DNA of 64,000 bases, taken from assembly GCA_015055625.1 (NCBI GenBank), contig SVHU01000002.1, forward strand, positions 1 through 64,000, in the 5' to 3' direction. A program made the position numbers and the translations under genes. This document shows positions 1-8,110 of this stretch, one piece after another (position 1 is the first letter of the stretch; each line of letters opens with the position of its first letter). The stretch is from Clostridiales bacterium (GTDB lineage: Bacteria > Bacillota > Clostridia > Christensenellales > Pumilibacteraceae). The notes beneath the pieces are model-generated. The model was not told where the DNA came from. It ran no database searches and saw only the letters and a program-made list of their open reading frames with translations.

Positions 1-87
1 TTTATTTTTTTGCAACTGGCAGGTCGCATTTTTATTATAAATTAAACGGAGTATTTTTGCAAGTTGGAACGGCATAAGCCTTTTTTG

Positions 88-116
88 AACCCCCAGACTA
101 TCTGGGGGTTTTCTTT
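88..116 (+). terminator. Intrinsic terminator of an upstream gene
   Basis: A ten-base stem (AACCCCCAGA / TCTGGGGGTT) with a 3-nt loop is followed by a T-rich tract. It probably ends transcription of a gene lying left of the window, since no coding region precedes it here. Confidence 0.75.
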
Positions 117-126
117 ATACAAAAAA

Positions 127-151
127 ACAACTCTCACGGCATGAGAGTTGT
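127..151. promoter_or_regulatory. Perfect 10-bp inverted repeat upstream of XRE promoter
   Basis: ACAACTCTCA and TGAGAGTTGT are perfectly complementary around a 5-nt centre. No T-run follows, so a terminator is unlikely. It ends ten bases before the -35 box of the XRE gene at 196, so an operator for that regulator (autoregulation) is a reasonable guess. A structured RNA end from the upstream transcript is the alternative. Confidence 0.4.
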
Positions 152-160
152 GCGTTTCCC

Positions 161-189
161 TTGACAAAAAGGAGGTTTTAGGGTAAAAT
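161..189 (+). promoter_or_regulatory. Sigma-A promoter of XRE regulator, leaderless geometry
   Basis: TTGACA at 161-166 and TAAAAT at 184-189 are separated by 17 bp. The expected transcription start falls at about 195-196, which is the A of the ATG. An AGGAGG string lies inside the spacer, so it would not be transcribed and cannot act as the ribosome binding site. The mRNA is therefore predicted to be leaderless. Confidence 0.65.
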
Positions 190-195
190 TAAGCT

Positions 196-828
196 ATGGA
201 AGAACAAATTATTAAACAAAACTTTGCAAGAAATTTGCACACTTATAGAAAATCGCGCCACTTAACGCAATCCCAGCTTGCCGAAAAACTCAACTATTCG
301 GACAAGTCGATTTCCAAGTGGGAATGTGGCGACGTTTTACCGGATATCGTAACAATTAGTATGATAGCCGAATTTTTCGGTATTACAATCGATCAGTTGA
401 TCGGTAGCAAAATCCCCAAAAAAGAAAGCGCAAAAGACAGGCACGTTCTTGTAACGCTTATGTCGAGTGGACTTTCATTCCTTGTTGCGGGAATTGCTTT
501 CGTTATTTTATTGGGCTTCGACATTCCTCACGCTTGGATGTTGTTTATTTACGCATTGCCCGTAAGCTTTATTGTTTCTATCGTATTTTGTGCGCTGTGG
601 TTCTCGCTTAAGTGGACAGCAACCGCGGTATCGTGTCTAGTTTGGGCGTCGGGAGTTTGCGCGTATCTGTCAATACTGGTTTACACAAACGAATCTAACT
701 TGTGGTTTATATTTATCGTTTGTTTCATTTTTCAAGTCTTAGTTGTGCTTTGGTTTATTTGGCAACACAAGCACATTAAAAGCAAAAAAGAACGAGAACT
801 CGCTGAACAACGTAATCAATTACCATAA
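196..828 (+). CDS. XRE-family regulator with C-terminal membrane domain
   Basis: The 210-residue protein has an N-terminal Cro/C1-type helix-turn-helix at about residues 12-66, with the family signature LTQSQLAEKL followed by SISKWE. Then come four hydrophobic segments at about 83-107, 111-135, 139-160 and 167-188, and a basic tail. This is the architecture of membrane-tethered XRE regulators common in Clostridia, where DNA binding may be tied to a membrane signal. The gene stands alone on the plus strand, with a predicted leaderless start set by the -10 box just upstream. The signal and targets are not visible. The family assignment is secure; its regulatory role is inferred. Confidence 0.85.
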   Translation: MEEQIIKQNFARNLHTYRKSRHLTQSQLAEKLNYSDKSISKWECGDVLPDIVTISMIAEFFGITIDQLIGSKIPKKESAKDRHVLVTLMSSGLSFLVAGIAFVILLGFDIPHAWMLFIYALPVSFIVSIVFCALWFSLKWTATAVSCLVWASGVCAYLSILVYTNESNLWFIFIVCFIFQVLVVLWFIWQHKHIKSKKERELAEQRNQLP

Positions 829-882
829 AAATACAATACGTATACCACTTTTTATGACAATTCCGCTTTTTTAGGAGGACTT

Positions 883-1395
883 ATGAAAAACATTCTTATT
901 GTTGTTGACATGCAAAACGACTTTATTGACGGAAGCTTGGGAACTAAGGAAGCTGTTGCTATCCTGCCCAACGTTGCAAGAAAAATTAACGAGTACAGAC
1001 AGCGTGGCGATAAAATTATTTTTACCGCTGACACGCATTTTGACAACTATCTAGACACTAACGAGGGCAAGCACCTACCTGTAAAACACTGCATAAAAGG
1101 CACGGACGGCTGGAAAATTTCGCCAAAGCTAGACGTTGGCGATAGCAAAATTATCGAAAAGCCGACCTTTGGCTATCTTGAGTGGAAAAACGAAATAGAA
1201 AACGTGGACGGATTAAGTATTGAGCTAATCGGACTTTGCACGGATATTTGCGTTGTATCTAACGCACTAATTCTAAAAGCCACCTTCCCCTCCGCCACTA
1301 TCAAAGTAGACTCTACCTGTTGCGCTGGCGTAACCCCCTCCTCTCACACCTCCGCCCTCACCACCATGCAAATGTGCCAAATTGAAGTAATGTAA
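883..1395 (+). CDS. Cysteine hydrolase (isochorismatase/nicotinamidase family)
   Basis: At 170 residues this is a short member of the isochorismatase-like cysteine hydrolases. The catalytic triad positions are visible: Asp in VVDMQNDFIDG near residue 9, a Lys in the middle region (HCIKGTDGW), and the nucleophile Cys in GLCTDICVVSNAL near residue 117. A metal-site-like TADTHFDNY motif and the KHC triad favour a PncA-type nicotinamidase, which turns nicotinamide into nicotinate for NAD salvage. The ribosome site TAGGAGGAC precedes the ATG. A related amidase cannot be excluded, so I give no symbol. It is cytoplasmic and appears to be monocistronic, ended by a hairpin at 1398. Confidence 0.8.
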   Translation: MKNILIVVDMQNDFIDGSLGTKEAVAILPNVARKINEYRQRGDKIIFTADTHFDNYLDTNEGKHLPVKHCIKGTDGWKISPKLDVGDSKIIEKPTFGYLEWKNEIENVDGLSIELIGLCTDICVVSNALILKATFPSATIKVDSTCCAGVTPSSHTSALTTMQMCQIEVM

Positions 1396-1397
1396 TC

Positions 1398-1444
1398 AAA
1401 AAAATGCATTAATTGTTGTATTAACCCGATTAATGCGTTTTTTT
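1398..1444 (+). terminator. Terminator after cysteine hydrolase gene
   Basis: GCATTAAT and ATTAATGC pair around a 15-nt loop, flanked by an A-run and seven T residues. It directly follows the stop codon at 1395. Confidence 0.75.
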
Positions 1445-1576
1445 CAAATACAAAAATTGACTTGATTTTCAATAAAATATAGTGTATAATTATTTTAATT
1501 CCCTTATTTTCTTTGGTATGGTATAAGTTTACTGTGTAATTATTATATCACAAACATAGCAAATTTCAACTTTTTT

Positions 1577-1625
1577 AAAAAAAGCTTCCTAATGTCGCAA
1601 AGTTTGTACATTTGGAAGTTTTTTT
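1577..1625 (-). terminator. Terminator of MATE transporter gene
   Basis: An A-run/GCTTCC arm pairs with GGAAG and a T-run across a longer imperfect stem. It lies 18 bases beyond the stop codon of the minus-strand MATE gene. Confidence 0.6.
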
Positions 1626-1642
1626 GTGTTTTTTCGCAAATT

Positions 1643-3052
1643 TTATTGGTTTTTCGCTGTATTTTCAACGGTTGTGGTGAGGTTTTTAAGCCACATGTTG
1701 CTTTTTACGAAGATAAAACCTATTACGCATTTGAAAAGGTCTGTTCCTAAGCAAATTGCATATAGGGGAATAATGGGCATTGACGTTGCATAGGTGAGAA
1801 TTAATGCGATGGGAAGGGTTATGATACACTTAAAACCGCTATCAAAGATAAAGGTTATTGCCGATTTTCCACCCGAACGAATGGTAAAATACGTAGAATG
1901 AGCAAACGCGTTTATGGGCATATACCCTGCCGTTATACAGATCATGATAGTTGCAAGCTCTCTTACGTCGGTTGAGGTGTTGTAGATAAGGGGGAAAAGT
2001 GAGGATAGTCCTGCCATTATTCCTGCAAACACGGTACACGAGAGAACTGAAAGCGTAATGAGTTTTCTATCCGTATCGCGAACTTTTTCGTTGCTTTCGC
2101 CAGAGCCCAGCATTTGACCGATTATAATACCTACTGCAATACCCATAGACATATACACGACTGACGAGAGGTTAAACATTGTGCTTGAAATGCTTTGCGC
2201 TGCAACCACGGTAAGCCCACGCGTTGAATAGCACTGCGAAAGCATTGCAACTCCGCCAGCCCACACGGCTTCGTTGAGAAGAAGGGGTAAGCCTTTGAAA
2301 ATCATTTGCTTTAGGATAACTTTTGGAATACGCAAAGATTTGTACATTCCGACGATATACGGATTCTTTTTAGGATTGAAATGCGTCCAACCAACTACGA
2401 TTGCCATTTCGACGTAACGCGAAACAACGGTTGCTATCGCCGCGCCCTCTACACCCATTTCGGGAGCGCCAAGCTTTCCGAAAATCAGAATGTAATTGAG
2501 AACGAGGTTTACAAGCACTGCCGAAACGCTTGCAATCATAGGTACGAGCGTTTGCTTAGAAGAACGTAAAGTATCCGCATAAGCTGAAGCGATTGCGAAC
2601 GGTGGTAAACCAAACAGCATTATAAACAGATATTTTTTAGCGTACGACGTTGTTCCGTCTATATCCGTTACGCTTCCGTCGCCCTGCAAAAATAATGATA
2701 TAAGCGGGCTATCCAAAAGAGCCAAAACGGTTATGCCTAGAACTGCTATTATTACGCAAACCAGAACTTTGAATCGGTGTGTATATCTTACGCCGTCCAT
2801 ATCACCTTTGCCATAATACTGAGCGGTGAAAATTCCTGCACCCGACACTGCTCCAAAACAACAGAGATTAAAAACAAACAAGAGCTGGTTTACGATAGAT
2901 ACCGCGCTCATTTGAATTGTTCCTGTTTGTCCAACCATTATATTGTCGAGCATTGCCACGAATTGCGTTATGAAATTCTGGATAATAATGGGAATAACTA
3001 CTATAAATACTTTTTTATAAAACTGAGCATTTCCAAAGAATTTTTTAAGCAT
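1643..3052 (-). CDS. MATE family efflux transporter
   Basis: The 469-residue protein has about twelve hydrophobic segments arranged as two homologous halves, typical of the MATE/DinF family (450-480 residues). Recognisable pieces are IIIQNFITQFVAMLDNIMVG in the first helix pair and GLPLLLNEAVWAGG at the start of the second half. MATE proteins export cationic drugs or metabolites with Na+ or H+ antiport; the substrate here is unknown. AAGGA lies upstream of the ATG and a terminator follows. It shows no operon partner, and the adjacent mntP gene on the same strand has its own promoter. Confidence 0.9.
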   Translation of the reverse strand: MLKKFFGNAQFYKKVFIVVIPIIIQNFITQFVAMLDNIMVGQTGTIQMSAVSIVNQLLFVFNLCCFGAVSGAGIFTAQYYGKGDMDGVRYTHRFKVLVCVIIAVLGITVLALLDSPLISLFLQGDGSVTDIDGTTSYAKKYLFIMLFGLPPFAIASAYADTLRSSKQTLVPMIASVSAVLVNLVLNYILIFGKLGAPEMGVEGAAIATVVSRYVEMAIVVGWTHFNPKKNPYIVGMYKSLRIPKVILKQMIFKGLPLLLNEAVWAGGVAMLSQCYSTRGLTVVAAQSISSTMFNLSSVVYMSMGIAVGIIIGQMLGSGESNEKVRDTDRKLITLSVLSCTVFAGIMAGLSSLFPLIYNTSTDVRELATIMICITAGYMPINAFAHSTYFTIRSGGKSAITFIFDSGFKCIITLPIALILTYATSMPIIPLYAICLGTDLFKCVIGFIFVKSNMWLKNLTTTVENTAKNQ

Positions 3053-3211
3053 TTGTACATTTTTCCTTAATACGTATTGATGTTTTATTGACTTTTTAAG
3101 TGTGAGTTTGTTTTGAAATTACTTATGAGGGTTCAATGATTGTTAGTATGTGGGGCGATTCGTGAATAGTCCGTACATTATAAAAACAAACGACTACTGA
3201 TTAGTAATTTT

Positions 3212-3240
3212 GAGATTGCTTCGCTTGCGCTCGCAATGAC
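3212..3240. repeat. Short palindromic GAGATTGC...GCAATGAC repeat
   Basis: GAGATTGC and GCAATGAC bracket a GC-rich centre that can itself fold. Related copies lie at 37399-37432 and 60305-60331 with different centres. It sits between the start of the MATE gene and the end of mntP. It resembles the REP-like extragenic palindromes seen in many bacterial genomes. Confidence 0.6.
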
Positions 3241-3292
3241 GTCGGGGGTGAGAGTGATTGCTATGACATTGGGTGAGTAGTATCTAATCGGC

Positions 3293-3904
3293 TTAGCAGA
3301 TAAGTGAAATAATTCCTTCTACCAGCATTTTGATTGCGATAATAACCAGGATAATTCCGCCTGCAAGCGTGGCTTTATCCGAGAAAACGTCGCCTGTTTT
3401 TTTACCAATAAGAACAGCCATCATACACAATATAAACGTTATACCTGCAATAATTACGCAAGCAAGCCATACCGGAAGGGCAAGTGTGCCGGAGCTTTCG
3501 TAACACGCCATGTTTACGCCGACAGCAAACGCATCGATTGAGGTTGCTACTGCTTGAACCAGCAAGACCACTAGAGTAAGATTAACCTGTTTTTCTTCTT
3601 TTTCGCTATCTTTAAGCTCGGGGTGACGCATATCCTTTACAGCTTCGAAAATCATTTTTCCGCCGATAAAGCCGAGTAAAACAAAGGCTAAGTATGGGGC
3701 AATAATTTCGATAAAGCGAGCAAAAAGCGAACCTAAAAGACAACCTAAAAACGGCATTATTCCCTGAAATAAACCAAAAGCTCCAGATATTAGAAGAATC
3801 TTTCCCCATTTCATTTTATGGTTGGCAATACCGTTGGACACGGACACCGCAACAGCATCCATTGACAGTCCTATGCCTATAAGGATAATATCTAAAATTC
3901 CCAT
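3293..3904 (-). CDS. mntP: MntP manganese efflux pump
   Basis: The 203-residue, six-helix protein shows the internal duplication of the MntP family, with an Asp-containing GLSMDAVAVSVSNG motif in helix 1 and TSIDAFAVGVNM in the second half. MntP exports Mn2+ and protects against manganese overload. The length matches the family (about 190 residues). It has its own promoter at 3955-3983 and GGAG ahead of the ATG. I see no riboswitch upstream of this copy. A second likely manganese exporter, the P-type ATPase at 8111-10741, does carry one, which suggests that manganese export matters in this organism. Confidence 0.88.
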   Translation of the reverse strand: MGILDIILIGIGLSMDAVAVSVSNGIANHKMKWGKILLISGAFGLFQGIMPFLGCLLGSLFARFIEIIAPYLAFVLLGFIGGKMIFEAVKDMRHPELKDSEKEEKQVNLTLVVLLVQAVATSIDAFAVGVNMACYESSGTLALPVWLACVIIAGITFILCMMAVLIGKKTGDVFSDKATLAGGIILVIIAIKMLVEGIISLIC

Positions 3905-3954
3905 AATTACTCCGTCTTTTTATTACTGTAAAATAATATGCTCGCAACTTTTTA

Positions 3955-3983
3955 AGTATACTATAATACACTTACAATGTCAA
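3955..3983 (-). promoter_or_regulatory. Promoter of mntP
   Basis: On the minus strand TTGACA (3983-3978) and TATACT (3960-3955) are separated by exactly 17 bp. The ATG follows about 50 bases downstream. Confidence 0.75.
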
Positions 3984-4064
3984 GCGGTAGTTTGCGTTTA
4001 GAGAAATTATATACTACGCTTAATTAAGATCAAAACTCCGCCAAATTTTACACCAAAGTGTAAG

Positions 4065-4101
4065 AAAAACCGCCATACGTATGCACGTACGACGGTTTTT
4101 T
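4065..4101. terminator. Terminator of purine permease gene
   Basis: AAAAACCG and CGGTTTTTT pair around an ATACGTAT-containing loop that can itself fold with a nearby ACGTAC. It lies just past the stop codon of the minus-strand permease, and its A/T symmetry would let it work in both directions. Confidence 0.7.
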
Positions 4102-4114
4102 GTTAGTTAGATTT

Positions 4115-5608
4115 TTACCATACGTATTCGGGATATGTTCCTGTGAAAGTAAGCAAGAAACGAGCAATAAATACGATTGCAATACCTGTTACGATAATAT
4201 CCTTCTTTGTGTACTTTCCAGTACAAAGCTTGATAAGAACGTAAGAGATTGCACCGATACCAATACCGTTTGCGATAGAATAGGTAAGAGGCATAAGGAT
4301 AAGAGTAAGGAATGCGGGTACTGCGCTAGAAAGATCCTTCATATCGATTGCGCTAAAGTTACGAAGCATAAGTACACCTACGTAAATAAGAGCGGGAGCT
4401 GTTGCAGACTGGGGAATTACAGAAGCAACAGGGCTTAAGAACAAACAGAACACAAAGCAAGCTGCAACAACAAGAGAAGTTAAACCTGTTCTTCCGCCTG
4501 CGCCTACACCTGCTGCGGATTCTACGTAAGTGGTTACGGTAGAAGTTCCAAGGATTGCGCCTGCGCAAGTTGCAATAGAGTCTGCCATAAGGCATCCGTC
4601 CATATTAATGGGATCGCCATTTTCGTCAAGCATATTAGCTGCAGAAGCTGCTCCGTAAAGAGTTCCTACGGTATCGAACATATCAATAAGACAGAAAGTG
4701 ATGATATAACAAATTGCGTTAAGAATACCAACCGTGCCAAATGCATATACCCAGCTTTCGCCCTTGAATACAGAAGGCAAACCAACCGTTCCAAAATCCA
4801 CAAACGTTTGTCCGATTTGTCCCATATTGAAACTGGGAAGAGTCCAACTCATAAGGTAATACAAAACAGTAGCTGAAAGAATACCAAGAATTACATTACC
4901 TTTAATCTTAAACTTATCTAGAATAACTATAACCAAAAGACCTATAAATGCAGAAAGGGCAGGCACTACTGAAAGAACATTTGGATCGGAACTAAACCAA
5001 GTTGCGGTATTACTTCCAATAACAGAAAGATTTAAAAATCCAACCATTGTGTATCTATCAGGAACAACGATTCCTGCAGCCTTAAATCCAAGAAGCGCAA
5101 TAAATAAACCAATACCTGCGGGAATTGCTTTCTTTAGACAGTCAGGAAGCGCTTTTGCAATAGCTTTTCTTGCGCCTGTTACCGAAAGAATAAGGAATAT
5201 AATACCCGAAAGAAGAATAAGTATAAGTCCACCTTGATAAGCAGTGATAGGATCTCCAGAAAGCCCAGCATCTAACTTTTTAAACTCAGGCAACACAAAG
5301 CATACAAAGAAGAACGAGTTTAGCCCCATTCCTGCAGCTTGCGCAAAAGGCATTTTACCTAAAATTGCAGTAAGAACAGTTCCAATAATAGCGGCAATAA
5401 TACCACCAATATAAACTGAATTCCAGATTGTTCCACCAGTTGCTCCACTAATTTGTCCTGGATTTACCAAAACAATGTAACACATAGCGAAGAAAGTTGT
5501 AAGACCTGCAATAATTTCGGTCTTTATGGCAGTCTTTCTTGCGCTAATTTCGAAAAACTTATCAAACTTACTGATAGGTTTTTCACCACTAGTTTTCATC
5601 TCTTCCAT
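4115..5608 (-). CDS. NCS2/AzgA-type purine (guanine-hypoxanthine) permease
   Basis: The 497-residue membrane protein has about 12-14 transmembrane segments. It starts with an FEISARKTAIKTEIIAGLTT region and FFAMCYIVLVNP, hallmarks of the AzgA/PbuG branch of the nucleobase:cation symporters. The family imports adenine, guanine or hypoxanthine by proton symport. An open frame extends 41 codons further upstream, but AAGGAGAAAATT lies directly before the ATG at 5608 and the upstream part reads like leader RNA, so I place the start here. The promoter carries a palindrome in its spacer, and the 130-nt leader has a purine-riboswitch-like fold, which fits purine control. Confidence 0.9.
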   Translation of the reverse strand: MEEMKTSGEKPISKFDKFFEISARKTAIKTEIIAGLTTFFAMCYIVLVNPGQISGATGGTIWNSVYIGGIIAAIIGTVLTAILGKMPFAQAAGMGLNSFFFVCFVLPEFKKLDAGLSGDPITAYQGGLILILLSGIIFLILSVTGARKAIAKALPDCLKKAIPAGIGLFIALLGFKAAGIVVPDRYTMVGFLNLSVIGSNTATWFSSDPNVLSVVPALSAFIGLLVIVILDKFKIKGNVILGILSATVLYYLMSWTLPSFNMGQIGQTFVDFGTVGLPSVFKGESWVYAFGTVGILNAICYIITFCLIDMFDTVGTLYGAASAANMLDENGDPINMDGCLMADSIATCAGAILGTSTVTTYVESAAGVGAGGRTGLTSLVVAACFVFCLFLSPVASVIPQSATAPALIYVGVLMLRNFSAIDMKDLSSAVPAFLTLILMPLTYSIANGIGIGAISYVLIKLCTGKYTKKDIIVTGIAIVFIARFLLTFTGTYPEYVW

Positions 5609-5655
5609 AATTTTCTCCTTTTGAAAATTTTTTATATTGACATTCGGGTTTTTCC

Positions 5656-5713
5656 CGTAATATCCAAAATAAATTAGGCAGAAAACATTTTCCCTATATG
5701 AAATAGAATACGC
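5656..5713 (-). promoter_or_regulatory. Possible divergent purine-type riboswitch in permease leader
   Basis: On the minus strand a short P1 (CGTA/TACG) encloses a hairpin with loop ATATAGG, then TTTTCTGCC, then a second hairpin and GGATATTACG. This resembles the purine aptamer plan: L2 with ATATGG, J2/3 with TTTCTACC, and J3/1 with a T at the discriminator position. J1/2 and the J2/3 A are not canonical, and P1 is short. Hairpins flank it on both sides (TGAAG/CTTCA upstream, CGGG/CCCG downstream). The gene context, a PbuG-type permease, is right for this class, but the match is weak. Confidence 0.28.
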
Positions 5714-5743
5714 TGAAGTCTTTCGCTTCACACAACTATCATA

Positions 5744-5773
5744 ATTTTAACACACTTAAAAGTGTCGTGTCAA
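5744..5773 (-). promoter_or_regulatory. Promoter of purine permease with operator-like palindrome
   Basis: TTGACA (5773-5768) and TAAAAT (5749-5744) on the minus strand are 18 bp apart. The perfect 14-bp palindrome ACACTTAAAAGTGT at 5752-5765 lies inside the spacer, where a bound repressor would block RNA polymerase. The expected start gives a leader of about 130 nt. Confidence 0.65.
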
Positions 5774-5933
5774 GGATAAATTGCAAATTGTGGCATATTT
5801 TGTAGATAAAAAAATTAAAACTACTTTATTTAGTACAAAGCAAATCTAATTATTCTTTTTTTGCTTTATATCTTGATTTTTACTTAACTGTTGTGATATA
5901 ATAAAACGTAGAAAGTTTTTAGGAGCAACAAAT

Positions 5934-6674
5934 ATGCACGATATAAGTATTTTAAGCGAAATCGGCGGAAGGGCATACAATCAAGACAGCATAATGGTTT
6001 CGCAAAAAAACGGCAAGTACTGTATAGCGGTCGCCGACGGACTTGGAAGCTATAATGGTAGCGAAATTGCCTCGCGAGTTGCCGTTCAATACCTTGTCGA
6101 TTGGTTTAACGAAAACTGCGACAGCGAAGAATTGTTTGTAAAATCTTCCATATCCTCCGCTCTTATGCGTGCGCATAATAAAATTATAGAACACAAAGAG
6201 GCGGATATGTCGATATCATCAAGCTGTACTACTATCGCATTTGTTGTTTCGGACAATACTACGTCGGTTATGGCGCATATTGGCGATACACGTATCTATG
6301 AAATTAAGAACGGAAGAATTTTGTACAGAAGCAAAGATCATTCTCTGGCTCAGCTTGCCGTAGAACGCGGAGAAATAACGGCTGACCAGATAAGCACCCA
6401 TAAAGACCAAAACAAACTTCTTAGAGTTCTTGGCTCCGATTACTTCGTGGACGCGGATATTTCCACAGACTTTTTCCCGCTCTCAAAAGGGGACGGATTT
6501 GTGGTTTGTACCGACGGACTTTGGGAATACGTTAAAGATAAAGAATTTGAAGAATTGTTCGAAAATAAGAGTACGTCTAGCGCAAAACTAAACAAACTGA
6601 AAGAACTTCACGACGAAAGAGCTGACTTTGGTTGCGATAATTTTTCGGTTGCGGTATTTGTTAAAGGAGAATAA
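5934..6674 (+). CDS. PP2C-family serine/threonine protein phosphatase
   Basis: The 246-residue protein carries the metal-binding motifs of bacterial PP2C phosphatases (PrpC/Stp type): GGRAYNQDS near residue 11, VADGLGSYNGSE near 32, GDTRIYEI near 118, CTDGLWEYV near 193 and CDNFSVAVF at the end. These enzymes remove phosphate from Ser/Thr using two Mn2+ or Mg2+ ions. A TATAAT box and AGGAG precede the ATG. The next gene, a Ser/Thr kinase, starts three bases after the stop, so the pair is co-translated and probably acts on shared substrates. It is cytoplasmic. Confidence 0.9.
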   Translation: MHDISILSEIGGRAYNQDSIMVSQKNGKYCIAVADGLGSYNGSEIASRVAVQYLVDWFNENCDSEELFVKSSISSALMRAHNKIIEHKEADMSISSSCTTIAFVVSDNTTSVMAHIGDTRIYEIKNGRILYRSKDHSLAQLAVERGEITADQISTHKDQNKLLRVLGSDYFVDADISTDFFPLSKGDGFVVCTDGLWEYVKDKEFEELFENKSTSSAKLNKLKELHDERADFGCDNFSVAVFVKGE

Positions 6675-6676
6675 CG

Positions 6677-8062
6677 TTGCACAAGAAAAACCCAAAAAAT
6701 TTATGTTTATACTGCTTTTCTGAACTAGACTTTAGACGCGTATGCAAGAACTGCTCTAAGGAAGACGACAAAACGCCGTCCCCACCGCATCACTTGCCTA
6801 AGCGCACTATTCTTAACAAAAAGTACGTTATTGCGCGCTCTATTGGCGAGGGCGGTTTTGGCATTACTTATCTTGCCTACGACTTGCTTTTCGAGCGTCC
6901 TGTTGCTGTAAAAGAATATTATCCCAGCGGTTACGTTTCTCGCGCGCCCAGAACCAACGACATTATCTTAAACCTAAGAGAAAACGCTCCGCAGTTTAAT
7001 AGGGGTCTGAGAAGATTTATTGACGAAGCTAAAAACCTTTCGTCTATTAATAAGCTTGACGGAATTGTAAGCGTTTTGGACTTTTTCCCGTCAAATTCCA
7101 CAGCCTACCTTGTAATGGAATATTTGGACGGAATTTCGTTAAAGCGTTATATTCAAAAGAAGGGCAAGCTAAACACGGACACGGCTCTCACCATACTACA
7201 CCCTGTTATCAGCTCGCTTGGCGCGGTTCATGAAGTAGGACTTATTCATAGAGATATTTCGCCAGACAATATTTTGATTACGCGAAATAGCGAGGTTAAG
7301 CTAATTGACTTTGGCGCATCTAAAAACGCATCGGAAGACAAGTCGGTATCCATTGTTCTAAAACAAGGCTTTGCGCCCGAAGAACAGTATAGAACACACG
7401 GCGTGCAAGGTCCGTGGTCGGATATTTACGCGCTTGCGGTAACAATTTATTTTTGTATCACAGGACAGCTCCCTCCCGAGAGTATTCAAAGGCTATACGA
7501 AGACACGCTTACGCCCCCCTCTAAACTGGGCGCGGATATAAAACCAAAGCAAGAAAAAGCGTTACTTAAAGCACTTGCGGTTCTTGCTAAAGACAGATAC
7601 AAAAATATGAGGGATTTTGAAAAAGACATCTATGGCTATCCGTCTAGAACTACCCCCACCGAAAAAAAGCAAACCACACCTAAAACGACCAAAAACAAAA
7701 CTACGGAATCAGCTCCTAAACCCGTTAAAAACGTTGAACCAACCGAAACCGTAGAATATAAACTTCACACTGCTAAAAACGAAAAAACAAGCGTTAAACT
7801 TGAAAGACTAAGCGGGGCAAAACAAAGCACGGAAATAGGTAAGCGCGCAACTCCTCCACCTCGTAAACAGCTAAGTGCCGACCTTGTAAAGAACGGAAAT
7901 CCCAATAACGTTCGCACGAAAAAGGTACAACGCAACGAAATTAGAAAGATAGAGCATATTGTAAAGAACGAACAAAATCAAGACGACATACCTGCACCAG
8001 AAGTTAAAAAACAATCGCTCTTGTCCAAGCTTTTTTCTAAAAACAAAAACGATGACGAATAA
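6677..8062 (+). CDS. Ser/Thr protein kinase with N-terminal zinc ribbon
   Basis: The 461-residue protein starts with TTG, supported by AAAGGAGA seven bases upstream. Residues 10-26 hold two CxxC-type pairs (Cys 10, 13, 23, 26), a small zinc ribbon. The kinase domain follows: glycine loop GEGGFGITY at 57-65, Lys79 in VAVKEYYP, catalytic HRDISPDN, DFGASK and an APEEQY activation segment. The last ~150 residues are Lys/Thr/Pro-rich and likely disordered. There is no transmembrane segment and no PASTA repeat, so it differs from the cell-wall-sensing PrkC type. The upstream PP2C gene is its probable antagonist. The substrate is unknown. Confidence 0.9.
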   Translation: MHKKNPKNLCLYCFSELDFRRVCKNCSKEDDKTPSPPHHLPKRTILNKKYVIARSIGEGGFGITYLAYDLLFERPVAVKEYYPSGYVSRAPRTNDIILNLRENAPQFNRGLRRFIDEAKNLSSINKLDGIVSVLDFFPSNSTAYLVMEYLDGISLKRYIQKKGKLNTDTALTILHPVISSLGAVHEVGLIHRDISPDNILITRNSEVKLIDFGASKNASEDKSVSIVLKQGFAPEEQYRTHGVQGPWSDIYALAVTIYFCITGQLPPESIQRLYEDTLTPPSKLGADIKPKQEKALLKALAVLAKDRYKNMRDFEKDIYGYPSRTTPTEKKQTTPKTTKNKTTESAPKPVKNVEPTETVEYKLHTAKNEKTSVKLERLSGAKQSTEIGKRATPPPRKQLSADLVKNGNPNNVRTKKVQRNEIRKIEHIVKNEQNQDDIPAPEVKKQSLLSKLFSKNKNDDE

Positions 8063-8063
8063 G

Positions 8064-8105
8064 AAAAACTCACTGTTTTCCACAACGGATAGCAGTGAGT
8101 TTTTT
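8064..8105. terminator. Bidirectional terminator between kinase and ATPase genes
   Basis: AAAAACTCACTG and CAGTGAGTTTTTT pair around a 17-nt loop. It lies between two convergent genes and has A and T tails on opposite sides, so it can serve both. Confidence 0.8.
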
Positions 8106-8110
8106 AATGT

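Noticed and set aside
5609-5731. Extended N-terminus of the purine permease
   Set aside because: The extra 41 codons correspond to the structured leader. The ATG at 5608 has an ideal ribosome site and begins the conserved region.
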